Positions 12,732-23,496 of a DNA stretch of 43,276 nt are shown one piece after another. The notes under the pieces were generated by a model, which saw nothing but the letters and a program-made list of their open reading frames with translations, did not search any database and was not told the origin of the DNA. The DNA comes from Saccoglossus kowalevskii. Lineage: Eukaryota; Hemichordata; Enteropneusta; Harrimaniidae. Location of the stretch: assembly GCF_000003605.2 (NCBI RefSeq), contig NW_003155237.1, forward strand, positions 467,338 to 510,613, given 5' to 3'. Position numbers and translations under genes: made by a program. The stretch's first letter is position 1. The number at the start of each line of letters is the position of its first letter.

Positions 12732-13029
12732 CTAGTATACAAACAACATGTCAGGAGATACTTCTGAACAATATCATTACTAACAAGAAAATCTTGTACA
12801 TCGTAATTATCTTGACACTAAATGTAGTGTATAAAATAATGACTGGGTAGTGTTGCTTCCATGAGCTTGTACACATACACAACATTTTCATGAATATTAA
12901 TCTCTCTGATTTTAGTAGAAATCATAGAAAAATGAATATATTTATTATTGTGGAACATCTCTTTGCATCATGTTCAAATACTGCAGGCACATGAATTATT
13001 GTTAGATACAGCAGTTTTATGTGATTTAC
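12732..13029 (-). other. Short intron within LNS3 (298 bp)
   Basis: A phase 0 intron with donor gtaaatc and acceptor atactag. It is plain AT-rich sequence. Confidence 0.9.
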
Positions 13030-13269
13030 CTCTACTGTGCCTCGCTTCTTGTTCTTATTAACTTTCACAAAATGCCATTCCCCATCATCCATTCTGTTGG
13101 GATGGCATTTGACGTTGATTGCACCTGATCCTAAATCCAACACCATTGTCAGGTATCCATCACGCAATTCCATGGCAAAGAAATCAGACATGGCTTGGGC
13201 TCCATTATTGTACATCAAGACGCCATTGGGTTCATTTGTACGAAATCGGTACGATAAAGAACCAGAAAT
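13030..13269 (-). CDS. NRXN: Alpha-neurexin exon: LNS3 core
   Basis: This 240-bp exon (80 codons, phase 0 at both ends) runs from acceptor aattacag to donor gtaaatc after GAG. It encodes ISGSLSYRFRTNEPNGVLMY, SDFFAMELRDGYLTMVLDLG, then DDGEWHFVKV and KKRGTVE. These are the central beta strands of an LNS sandwich, with the FFA(M/I)E.(L/R)DG and LDLGSG signatures of neurexin LNS3. The loop between MYNNG and SDFFA is about ten residues shorter than the vertebrate loop I recall (GKPRHQKDA...). An open frame continues about 100 bp past the donor but loses all similarity there, so the exon end at 13030 is preferred. Confidence 0.96.
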
Positions 13270-13440
13270 CTGTAATTTGACACAAAACCAATAATAACAT
13301 AATTATATTGTTCTATTTCAACATATCTGATGGTGAAGTATCAAGCCAGTCAACATTATAATATTTAAATTTTATTCTGCAACAACTTTTCTGTTTTAGC
13401 ATTTATTTGGCTTGACAAACAACCAAATTTTGTTGCATAC
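13270..13440 (-). other. Short intron within LNS3 (171 bp)
   Basis: A phase 0 intron with donor gtatgc and acceptor aattacag. It is the shortest intron in the window and nothing else is visible in it. Confidence 0.9.
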
Positions 13441-13617
13441 CTTCGCTTCCCACTTGTTAACTTCCAAATATGCCTTCTCTGTGGTGAACGTGATTGGCTC
13501 CAGTTGATCTGGGTCCTTACAGGTGAATGGAATGTTTCCAACAAGTGAAATATATGGATCGCTCCTCTTGGCCAATGATGAAAGTTCCAGTGTTAGTGTA
13601 CTGCTCGAGTAGGAAAT
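13441..13617 (-). CDS. NRXN: Alpha-neurexin exon: end of LNS2, start of LNS3
   Basis: This 177-bp exon (59 codons, phase 0 at both ends) lies between the acceptor ttacttttaag and the donor gtatgc. It begins ISYSSSTLTLELSSLAKRSD and continues through FTCKDPDQLEPITFTTEKAY to VNKWEAK. The first half closes LNS2: the ELSSLAK helix, then the Cys that partners the one in the previous exon. EPITF...W opens LNS3, as in the vertebrate segment TLDPITFETPES. Joining to the previous block as ...GCLRE-ISYSS... is in frame. Only 171 bp separate it from the next exon, although its upstream intron is 9.4 kb. Confidence 0.95.
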
Positions 13618-16600
13618 CTTAAAAGTAAAATATGTGGGCACATTTAATTCTAAGAATCAGGCATCTGACATTTTAACCTGATGAGTTCATGAATGACAAT
13701 CAGTATAGTAGCCAATTAGGGAAACAGCATCAATCAAATGAAATGATTGATGCACTTATTCAGACATTCTAAATAGCAGGGAAATCAGCAGATGTTTGTG
13801 CAATGGCTGTCGTAACAAGCCAATTTCTAGTTAAATATCCTCCAGGTCAGAAAATTCAGGGCAGTAATTACATAACTGTACTAATCTATATAATCAGTTC
13901 ATGTGTTTGGTGCAATACTCCCAAACAATTGCAGATATATCCCACTTCAGACTTACAGCCTTCAAACAAGGGAGACATTTGATTCCATGAGGAAGATACA
14001 TTTCAGAATAGTAGTTACAAAAAATGTACTCTTTGAACCGACACTACCCCATGTGAAGACAGATTGATACAATTTGAAAACCATGGCTTCCTCATCTTTG
14101 ACCAAGCCAGCAGGATGGAGTGAACTCTTGATAAGCTTGCTACTAATACAGAAAAACCAATTCAAGTGATTGATTCATATACCATTGTTATTGCTGCTAG
14201 CACACGCATACCCTAAAAAACAGTCATTGTCTATACCCTGTCAAAGAATAAACATTGAATTATGTACAAGATAGTATCGGTAAGATATGTACATAAATAC
14301 ATATTGACTGAATATAAATTCAATTTTTATACAGACCTAAGTACGAAACATGTTTACTTAAAGGGCGACTCATAACGACGTATACAACGCGTGTAAAATT
14401 CATTGTTTATTTACACGAAATTCAAATACGCGCTGTGCGACGACCACCGCGCTTTAATAGCAACAAGTTTTTTTTTTAAATTTAATTCCATGGTAATGTA
14501 CAAGCTTAGAAGAATACATAAATACATGTACCTGTCTCATCCCCCTCTCCGTAGAAATCATTTATATGTTAACCAGGAGTTAGATTCTCCAGGACTGCAT
14601 ATTTCTTTATTTTTATTCACAAAACGGGTTACAAAAGGACGTGCATGTCAGAAAGGTGCCAATCACTCAAAACAAATCTGCCAGTTTGCCAGATCACACA
14701 TCAGCATGAGAGTATCTATCGTACCAATAATTTGATTAACCGAGCATTTTACGTTTTTGTATATTGCCACTGAAAAATTAGTTATCGATCGATGACAGCA
14801 CAGCAATGGTGTTTATCCATTGCATCGCAATGCTATCAGCACGGTGATTGTTACAGTGAAACGAAAAATGTATAATTAGTCAGTTTTATAATGCCTTGGG
14901 AGAAAAAAAAATTTAACAGTACAGTACACCACTGGAAGCTGCCAGGCTAGAAGTTGTCGACATGTTGCGAGATAAGGGTGAAAAAGTTTACTTATCATTT
15001 GCAACTGTATGTTTTCTGTATTTCGCTTGCATGCTGGAAGCGTCTACGGTTTTTTGTAGTTTGCGAGACTAGTTGATAGCACTTGAAGTAAGTTAAACAG
15101 GGTCGCGGACAGGAAGTTACACATCGCCGCACCATAACTGAGGCCAGAAACTCATTTGCATCAACAGTGACTTGTCAATCAAAGAGCAACGTAAACAAAC
15201 TGAGTGCCCAAGAACCTGCATCTACACCTTAAGACAACATTCTCCAAGCCTTAAAACCACACGTTTAGTAAATTGCGCAGAACATACTCTGTTGGGAGAT
15301 CAGTCAGCTGATATCCCTTTTACACAATTTTAGTTTTTGCATGTATCCGTCCATTTCTGTCTTGCATATAGCATAAACAAGGATCTTTTGAGAAACGATA
15401 TTTGAGTCATGTTCAAAACATAATAAAAAAAAATCAAGCTAAACTTGCCTTCAGGATGCACATTTTGCACAACAGACTCTGATCAATAATTTACATTTAT
15501 TCAATGCCTTCAGTAACAATGATGTTCATTAAAAAAAAACGAGAATGTCAATCCAGCGGCCATGCAAAAATACGTTTTTGCTTCAGGTCACTAGTATCAA
15601 ATGATGCAGAAAATTTCTTTTTGACTTGACATAATATGTCCATGTCCATTTCTATCTCATTTAAATTCCATCTGTTTTTTTTCATTTCAACATGTTTTTA
15701 ACATAAAAAATAAATTTGAATTTCTTATAGGCAGCAATGACATGTTAATACCGCTTGCAATACTGCAACTCAGACAGCAACACACACTTTAATTGTCATA
15801 TTTTTGTTTTTTAACTGCATTATGTGTATTTTTATTTTTTTTAATTGTAAACATTTTCATTTCTTCCAAGGGTTGTTATGTGTTGATAAAATAACCTACC
15901 CAATTTTAATTTCCATATCTCCAAAACCATTCAATCTCAAGGTTTTATTCAACACACAATCTTATAACCTCATACATAACCATCTATCAAATCAATTTGC
16001 TTCCATCATATCCATCTATTCATGTAGCTAAAGGGTACTTGCTGTAAACCTTCAATTATCATAATTTTTAGATTTACTATCATTCTGGCAAGTCACACTT
16101 TTCTAATACTAGTAGTTGTTTGATGGCAATGTCTTTAAGAAAAATAATTTTCAATGATATACAAAATTCACAAAATTTGTCCCTTGGGAAATAAAAAAGG
16201 AATTTACAGTAGTTTCGTACAGTATAACAGAAGTCGTCAATAGAGAGTTACAAGCGAATGCCGAATCCCTCTAGTAATGCATGACTGCGCATGTCTGTAT
16301 CCAATGATCAGTTCACAGTATGTATGAACGAAAGCTAGGGTAAGATCAATCACAAAGCAATCATGAGAACACTTTCGTCTGCAATGACTGAATTTCAAGT
16401 AATTAAACCCATACCTAAGTAACTAGATTTCCGTGTAAATCTTCTGGGACTATACCTCTCCCATATGGTGCAGAGTCTCATATTGCAATTACTCAAAAAC
16501 CTGTTCTAATATTTCAATTTCACTTCGGGGTACATTTGGGGAGCTGGTTCGATGTGTATGTGCTACACACCTATTGTGCTCATGTTTGGCCATTTCAAAG

Positions 16601-17938
16601 CGGTGGAACATTATCAAATTGTATCAGGAGACAAAACAACAAGACTGAGCATGTTCTACCGCGTTTAAGGCACGATGCTACTACACTGATCATACGTTTC
16701 AATTGGGTTGTTTCGAGAGACTGGTGATTCATCATTGCTGATTAATGAACTGATAAATTCAGTCAATGTTACAACAACACACCAGACATGCTAACATCAT
16801 AAACTCATCATATTTCAATCTTGAGGAGAGACGCGTGTTTAATACGGAAAGAAGGGAATTTAAATTTTTCTACAGAAAAATCACAATGGCTGAATTCGAA
16901 TCTCTGAACTGGTAAATCACCATGCAATGTTGGTGGTCAATATAGTACAGATTTTTTTTAGAAATAAAATTAAAACTAATAATAAATGGGTTGTAAAGCA
17001 GTTCATGTCAACACTTGACTCCACAATCTTGTTTTAACAAACAAGTCAACAGTATGCACTCCAACATCATGACATGGTACCATTAGAAATTACTAAGTTG
17101 CTAGCTACAGTCAAGATGCATGAAGACTTGGATGGTATATAATCTAAATTAGTAACACTTTTATTATTCTATATGACCATAATCGTTTCTTGATGTTATT
17201 AGATACGTGCACACTCTGCATCAACTTTATTCCTTCCTGTTAATGCTAATTTTGATTCTAATTTGAGTCTTTTTTGGACGTTTATATCTTGTGGCAGCAG
17301 TAACAGGAAGTACCACCATCTTTATTGCTGGTACGTGTGATAAATTCCTGCAGGTATGCCAGATATTTATTGCTAGTTCCGCCCACACAGACTGTCTGGC
17401 ACAATGTAGAAGTGACATGTCTCTTCCAAAGAGGGAATTACCATCTAGATAAATCAAGCATGCAGTTGAATTTATTTAAAGACTGTCATACTGACAGACA
17501 ACCTTAAAGAACTTTGTACACAGGTAGTGACTAGGACATGTGAAATTGTACTTCACCACTACTAGAACCAGAGCATTGCCCAAGGTGTTAGAAACTCTTC
17601 ACGGCACCTGAAACACTGAGCCAATAAGAACTAATGTTTACACGTCTAAGTCTGGGCTGTATAAACAGAAATTTGTGAACCTTGCCACAACGAATGTATA
17701 AGCCCCACTTGATTTACAGTGTTATTGGTATGTAACAATTGGGCGGAGGTTGACTATTTAAAACTACAAATACAGAGTTCTCTCCATGGGGTTACAAAAG
17801 TGTATTTTTTAATAAGTCCAATCTGAGGGTACTGTATGGTAAAGACAAAACATAAAATACATTGCAGACAGAAACAAATAATACATAATTTGAAATTATT
17901 TATTACAAAAATGATACCCTTGTTATCAAAATTTTGTA

Positions 17939-18152
17939 TACTGTAAAATACTTTATTTTCACTTGAAATTTTCGCTATTTTCGCTGAAGGAATGATTCAG
18001 TGAAAATAAAATCCAGCGAATATACTTTTTTTTCGTATATTTTACATTCAACTCATCAAAAAAAAAATCAGTGAAAATAAATTCCATACAAAACACCCAA
18101 AAAGTCTTTTCAGCGAAAATTCATTCCAGCTAAAATAAAGTATTTCAAAGTA
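17939..18152. mobile_element. Intact inverted-repeat (MITE-like) element, 214 bp
   Basis: The left end TACTGTAAAATACTTTATTT pairs with the right end, whose reverse complement is TACTTTGAAATACTTTATTT. Inner segments (ttttcgctgaa, cagtgaaaataaa) are also mirrored, so the whole element is an imperfect palindrome. The T-run at 18026-18033 marks the site where the related copy at 5664-6713 is interrupted. It is non-coding. Confidence 0.8.
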
Positions 18153-18600
18153 TTGTATTTTTTAAATATTTGGCCAATGCAACACTACAATTGTATATTG
18201 TTTTAAAGTTATTCAGTCTTTCCTCTTTCTGGTTTGTTTTGATATCACAGGCTCAGTACTGTATTATCATAGATACAAGTCTGTCTATTGACCAGCTACT
18301 TATTCTGTAATTACAAATATGCTTATACAACAACTAAAACTACTGACCAATATTTCCATATTGCATGACACACAAATCACAGTGCATGAAGAGTTATAGG
18401 CAAAAAAATGCAGACACAATTTCCATTCAAATTACGGCTCACTTTTGTGCTAATCCAGACAAGGGATAGTGTTACCCTAATAGTCGTTTTGTAGATTATT
18501 CATGTATGTAAACTAGCATTGAGTTGAGGAAATGATGAAACTCATTGAAAGTTTTGTAAACAGGTGCTCCACGACACGAAATGAAATTGCATAATCCTTC

Positions 18601-18640
18601 TTTAGACCACAGTCCCTCTATAGAGGGACTGTGTTTAGAC
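18601..18640. repeat. Perfect 26-bp palindrome flanked by 7-bp direct repeats
   Basis: The half-site CACAGTCCCTCTA (18608-18620) is followed immediately by its exact reverse complement (18621-18633). TTTAGAC flanks it on both sides (18601-18607 and 18634-18640) as a direct repeat. This could be a minimal palindromic insertion with a target duplication, or a hairpin-forming site. Confidence 0.9.
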
Positions 18641-18680
18641 CTTACTTTTTAGTTTTTGTTACCCATATACTTATTGCTAA

Positions 18681-18963
18681 CAATAGACCATTTTTCATTC
18701 ACTGCGAGATTCACGCGTTATGCGTGAAATCAAACGTAAAAACAGAACAAAGGTAAAAATATTTTGGGGGGCATTTTCATGCTTAATAATGTGCTGTACA
18801 CATTTGATGATAGACAATTTCGATTAAGTCAGATTATTCGAAAGCCATATTCCTCTGTCGAAGATCGATGTGAGCTACGAAATAAAGAAATTAGAGTTGA
18901 AAATCAAATCGTATTTCATGCATCTCTCGAGATCTCGCAAGTTGAACGAAAAATCACCTATTG
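18681..18963. mobile_element. Inverted-repeat (MITE-like) element, 283 bp
   Basis: The left end CAATAGACCATTTTTCATTC, followed by a-ctgcgagat, pairs with the right end, whose reverse complement is CAATAGGTGATTTTTCGTTC followed by aacttgcgagat. An inner hairpin TTCACGC-gttat-GCGTGAA lies at 18710-18728. A 66-residue open frame inside (18764-18964) has no recognisable domain and is probably incidental. Confidence 0.65.
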
Positions 18964-19758
18964 AATAGAAATGTTCTCTTTTCTACAGATGCAATAAAAT
19001 ATTACCATTACTAATAAGATGAGAGAAATGTTGAATGGGGAACTCGTGCAGCGATGAATAATACAGCCCACTATTCATACGAGAATTATGTGCTGGCAAA
19101 AGTGTTGTATTGCACGCAACCAACAATTAGAGTATATTTAGTGTCAGTGCGTATATGTGATCTTTGCTGAAGCTCGCAAAAAAACATTTCAAGATGTTAT
19201 TGAATAATAATTGATCCATGAGATTGTCAACATAGACTTCTTGATTGCCAGCATAGTTGTGAAAAACTTTGCTACGTGGCATCTGCACACAAAATACATA
19301 TACTAGCATTTTACAATAAATGTGACATTTATCTGACTTTACTCTCATCACTGTCGAGATATGCATCATATAATTAGAGAAATAGCATTTATCCCATGGT
19401 CTTTGTTACCATGGATTAATGAATATTCAGAAATATTATTGATCCAAGCCCAATCTACTTTAAACGCATATACCACATTATTAAATACAAATTCTGGAGT
19501 ATTACGTTTTAGATCAGAACGAAGAGAACATGTTGAAGAGACAATCTTTGTATTCTCTGAATTGACATAAACTTATACATTTATAAGGCTCGCATTGTTT
19601 TCAGCAGTTGTGTATAACTGTCACATCCTGATGTCAGAACAAGAATTCACAACAAAAAAAGTTTGCTATCAAATTTAAATCCTCCTGCAAGGAATGGTCT
19701 TATATTTTGTCTTGTCACTGACATACTTAGCAGTTTTCATTTTTCCTTTCAGCTGACT

Positions 19759-19760
<2 letters not shown>

Positions 19761-19789
<29 letters not shown>
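19761..19789. repeat. AT dinucleotide microsatellite
   Basis: About 14 AT units in an uninterrupted run. Confidence 0.97.
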
Positions 19790-19790
<1 letters not shown>

Positions 19791-21164
19791 CAATGTGAAA
19801 ACTTGAGTGTCTGCCAGATATCCTTATTTACTCAGTTAATTTTCACTACCGGTATTTTTGCATGCAGTCTGCGTTAAGCTAACCCGCAGAAAACAAGTCA
19901 ATCACGAGGAGTTGTGTTCGTGCATGATTTTTCACATCTTTTTATTATTACATTTCGTGTTACGAAGTTTCCAATTCAGCCTATGATTATTGCATGCTAT
20001 TGCTATTCTGGAGGGTGAATAAAAGCCATCAGAGAGCTAAGATTCAATTATGTTGCAATTTCAGCAGGGTGAATGAAAACATCGTCTCGATGTATTAATC
20101 CAAACCAGGCTTTGAATGAAGGTCCAATCAAAGTCTTTTCTATTGTAAATTATATTGTAGATTTCTTATCATTCTTAGAATTAGTAACGCAGGAAATAAA
20201 ACGATTACAGACTACAATACTCCAATACTAGTAAAAATCTCTCTTTCAGATTGCAATAATGCAGGAACTCTGTCTGAAGCTTTGAAATTTGAACGAAAAA
20301 CATCTAAAATGTTGACTATCAAATTCCTGTTTGATTTTTAAATTATGATAACTTCAGGGGTCATAATAATAAGAGCATACGATACCACAATTTTAATAGT
20401 TAATCTCAAAGTTAAAGTCTTTAACAGTGGCAGTACTGGGTACAGCATGCTCTCCGCAACTCTCAAAGGTAGACTACACGCTGCTATTTTTAATGATTAT
20501 CGCATACACGCTCAAAAAAATATTCATATTGTTCCTTGCAATGCCAACAATCTATCTAAATATCCCACAAGCTTGCCACAACTTGTCCATACTCATACCA
20601 GCTAACTCACCCAAAAGACACACAAAAATCTGTTTTCTTTCAACATATATATAATGATATACATTAACCAGACAAACAAATAAAATTAATTATAATACCC
20701 CCATACACATACATACATATCTGTATATAACAAGTCAATAAAAAACATGTTATCAAATTTCTTAATCAGGTAGATGTTTATCCATTCCTTGCATACTTCT
20801 ATAATAGCAGGTGCATGTGACTTGGTATCTCAAGAGACTTTTTAGTTTATTACAAAAACAGATTTTTGTGTCATATATCTACCTAATTCTTTGTAGGATT
20901 TGCTTTAACCCAGCACCAGCATATTTGTAATATCATAACTTTCATTATTACATATCCAATTAGGAAATGAAGATAGGATGAATAATTTAAAACAGCATCA
21001 TACTAAACAAACAGGAAATTAATATTGAAAAATAACCAAAATCAGGATGACTGAGGAGACAATACTTCCTTCTTGTATGATATCCATATGCCTAAATTGG
21101 GTTTGTTTTTGGGTGTGATATTCATGCAAGGGTAGACCATATTGTGTTCTCTGTCATGAATATG

Positions 21165-21265
21165 ATGTCTGTTTTTGGTGCAATGATGGTCAATGAGTGA
21201 ATCAAAGCAAGTTGCTCTGACCCATAATTACTATGTCTGATATTGGTGCTATGGTGGTTAATGGA
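21165..21265. repeat. Imperfect 68-bp direct duplication
   Basis: ATGTCTGTTTTTGGTGCAAT followed by gatggtcaatg (from 21165) recurs as ATGTCTGATATTGGTGCTAT followed by ggtggttaatg (from 21233). Only the 31-bp core is well conserved. Confidence 0.6.
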
Positions 21266-21369
21266 CTATTTCAACAACAATCAGGTGACTTTCAAACTTT
21301 TGGGATTGACATATTTGGTTTATCACAATAGAAAATAAATCTTAGAAAAGGGGCTTTGAAAAAATATAG

Positions 21370-21615
21370 TACCGTAAAATTAGTAGCCGCCCCACCGTAA
21401 AATCTGTATTGGAAGCCGCATCCCTAATAGAAGTTGAACCCATTCTTTTTGAATAATTGAGAACCAAAAATTCATCAATTCTCATATGTGTAGATGCTCT
21501 ATTAGAAGCCGCATCCCCTCTATTGCACTGTACCATTTTAATAGAAGCCGCATCCCTTCCGTTTCATTGTACCATTTTAATAGAAGCCGCGGTTTCTAAT
21601 ACAGATTTTACAGTA
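21370..21615. mobile_element. Inverted-repeat (MITE-like) element with internal AGAAGCCGCATCCC repeats
   Basis: It starts TACCGTAAAATTAG. A second inner repeat, ACCGTAAAATCTGTATTGGA (about 21394-21413), mirrors the right end, whose reverse complement is TACTGTAAAATCTGTATTAG. The motif tagaagccgcatccc or a close variant recurs near 21412, 21505 and 21544, with a last diverged copy (tagaagccgcggtttc) near 21581. It is non-coding, and the overlapping long open frame at 21457 is considered spurious. Confidence 0.7.
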
Positions 21616-22309
21616 GCATGTCATACAAGTAGCTGTTTTTTTAAAATCAAATTTGAAAACCATTTATGTAAGTATACATTTATTATGTTATTATATGAGT
21701 ATGATCTGTTCTTCTCTGTTGCCCTTTTTTCCGTGCTGCAATACGTTACAAAAGTCACACACTTTTGTATCCAAGCAACTGAGATTTTACAAGTTACTGT
21801 ACCTAATGGTTTTCCCCAGTTTTTTGAGTGGAAATCTAAATTAAATGACAAAAAGATTGTCAAGTTTGGATTTGGGCATGTCAAGAAGAAATGAACAAGA
21901 TGATTTCATACAGGAATATTATACAGCATAATATGATGAAATACATACCGGTACCATATGCCGATATGATGCGCCACTGACACAAAGATTTGCTGTGGCA
22001 CAATTAGCTTGCTAATTCCCTGGCATGTCATTGAAAGCAGAAAATCGTACATTGATATAGTGATCTTGAAAAATATCTTATATAGTTTTTGAATTTGTAA
22101 TTTGGTAAACGAAAAATTGTAAAAACAAGTTATCGAATTTAAGATATATAGTTTTGTTTGTCGCAATATAGTTGAAATATAACCATGTCAGGAATATGAT
22201 TATGATGGTTGTTTAACATTAAAATGATTGACATTTGTATCTGATCGTCAAACAAGTACTCGTCCATATTGCTCAGGAACGGCATTAATTAAAACAAAAT
22301 CACCCATAC

Positions 22310-22835
22310 ATGTATATATCTATAACATGATGTATAACAAATATATAAAATTTGAACATAATCAGTCAAAACAAGTCAGAGATATGGGTCTAGAAGCCCA
22401 TTCATAAAAATAAAATGGCGCCAGTCAGCCATTTTGAATCCGATCTGAAAAATAAAATGTGCATCAGGAACCCGTAATGTCTAATGTAACGTACCAAGTT
22501 TGAACGAAATCCATCTATAAATGCCAGAAATGCTTGATATTTGATGATTTTTTAGCACAAAAATGTCACCATTCGGCCATTTTGAATACGATTGTCAAAC
22601 CAATATATCTGTCTATCTATGACATGATGTATAATGAATATTTTAAATTTGAACATAATCAGTAAAAGCAAGTCAGAGATATGGCACAAGAACCACATTC
22701 ATTAAAACAAAATGGCCACCAGTCGGCCATTTTGAATCTTATCTGAAAAACAAAATTATTTGCATCAAGGTCCCATAATGTCTAATGTATATACCAAGCT
22801 TGAACAAAATCCATCTGTAAACAAAAATCTGTAAC
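22310..22835. repeat. Tandem repeat with period about 297 bp, two units
   Basis: ACATGATGTATAA occurs at 22325 and 22622. Both units continue through tttgaacataatcagt, aagtcagagatatgg, aaaatggc-cagtcggccatt-like sequence and cttgaacaaaatccatct-like sequence. The CGGCCATTTTGAAT core also occurs near 34187 and 35679, so this belongs to a dispersed family. No protein is supported. Confidence 0.6.
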
Positions 22836-23003
22836 AAAGAAACTTGGGATAACGACATTTTAGTCACATACAAGTTCATTTTTTTCTTGAAGACTGACCT
22901 CACAAGCTGGCTCACCTTGATTTTTGGAGACTCCATTTTGACTCCATTTATAATGAACGCAAAGTGAATGGCTGAAAAAAACAAACAATAAATTCCTGCC
23001 TAC

Positions 23004-23107
23004 CTCTCTTAAACAGCCAATGAAATTACTGTTGATGCTAGATCCAGGCAGGTTTTTGGGTGTTGGTGCACCGCCAACATAGAATAGATTTTTGGAGGTA
23101 AATGAGC
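23004..23107 (-). CDS. NRXN: Alpha-neurexin exon: late LNS2 (5' end lost in gap)
   Basis: Reading from the gap in the frame that continues LNS2 gives SFTSKNLFYVGGAPTPKN, then LPGSSINSNFIGCLRE, followed by the donor gtaggc after GAG (phase 0). This matches the LNS2 segment FYVGG...LPGS...NNFMGCLKE of vertebrate neurexins. The Cys of GCLRE is expected to pair with the Cys of FTCKD in the next exon, the usual C-terminal disulfide of an LNS domain. The long open frame running through the N block is a different register and does not give the real protein here. The acceptor is not visible, so the 5' border is simply the gap edge. Confidence 0.93.
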
Positions 23108-23489
23108 NNNNNNNNNNNNNNNNNNNNNNNNNNNNNNNNNNNNNNNNNNNNNNNNNNNNNNNNNNNNNNNNNNNNNNNNNNNNNNNNNNNNNNNNNNNNN
23201 NNNNNNNNNNNNNNNNNNNNNNNNNNNNNNNNNNNNNNNNNNNNNNNNNNNNNNNNNNNNNNNNNNNNNNNNNNNNNNNNNNNNNNNNNNNNNNNNNNNN
23301 NNNNNNNNNNNNNNNNNNNNNNNNNNNNNNNNNNNNNNNNNNNNNNNNNNNNNNNNNNNNNNNNNNNNNNNNNNNNNNNNNNNNNNNNNNNNNNNNNNNN
23401 NNNNNNNNNNNNNNNNNNNNNNNNNNNNNNNNNNNNNNNNNNNNNNNNNNNNNNNNNNNNNNNNNNNNNNNNNNNNNNNNNNNNNNNNN
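23108..23489. other. Assembly gap (382 N) inside LNS2
   Basis: An unbroken run of 382 N interrupts the LNS2 coding region. About 30 residues of LNS2 are missing between RKRQQ and the visible SFTSKNLFYVGG. About 90 bp of coding sequence plus at least one intron should therefore lie here, and possibly the small alternative exons of splice site 2. The true length is unknown, since N counts in assemblies can be estimates. Confidence 0.99.
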
Positions 23490-23496
23490 AAGTTAC

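Larger units (their letters stand above)
13618..23003 (-). other. Intron near the end of LNS2 (9386 bp)
   Basis: This phase 0 intron has donor gtaggc and acceptor tacttttaag. Assigned contents are inverted-repeat elements at 17939-18152, 18681-18963 and 21370-21615, a perfect palindrome at 18608-18633, an AT microsatellite at 19761-19789, a 68-bp duplication at 21165-21265 and a 297-bp tandem repeat at 22310-22835. A stretch at about 14340-15200 is visibly richer in CpG than its surroundings. The remainder (13618-14340, 15200-17930, 18970-21100, 21620-22300) shows nothing assignable. Confidence 0.83.

Noticed and set aside
12922-13029. Extension of the LNS3 frame past 13030
   Set aside because: Similarity stops exactly at a good GT donor, and the next exon joins in phase there.
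14403-14735. Plus-strand 110-residue open frame
   Set aside because: No domain, no codon-usage signal and no splice context; it was kept only as part of the CpG-richer region.
21457-21894. Plus-strand 145-residue open frame
   Set aside because: It starts inside an inverted-repeat element and reads its internal repeats (EAAS...HCTILIEAA); no domain is present.
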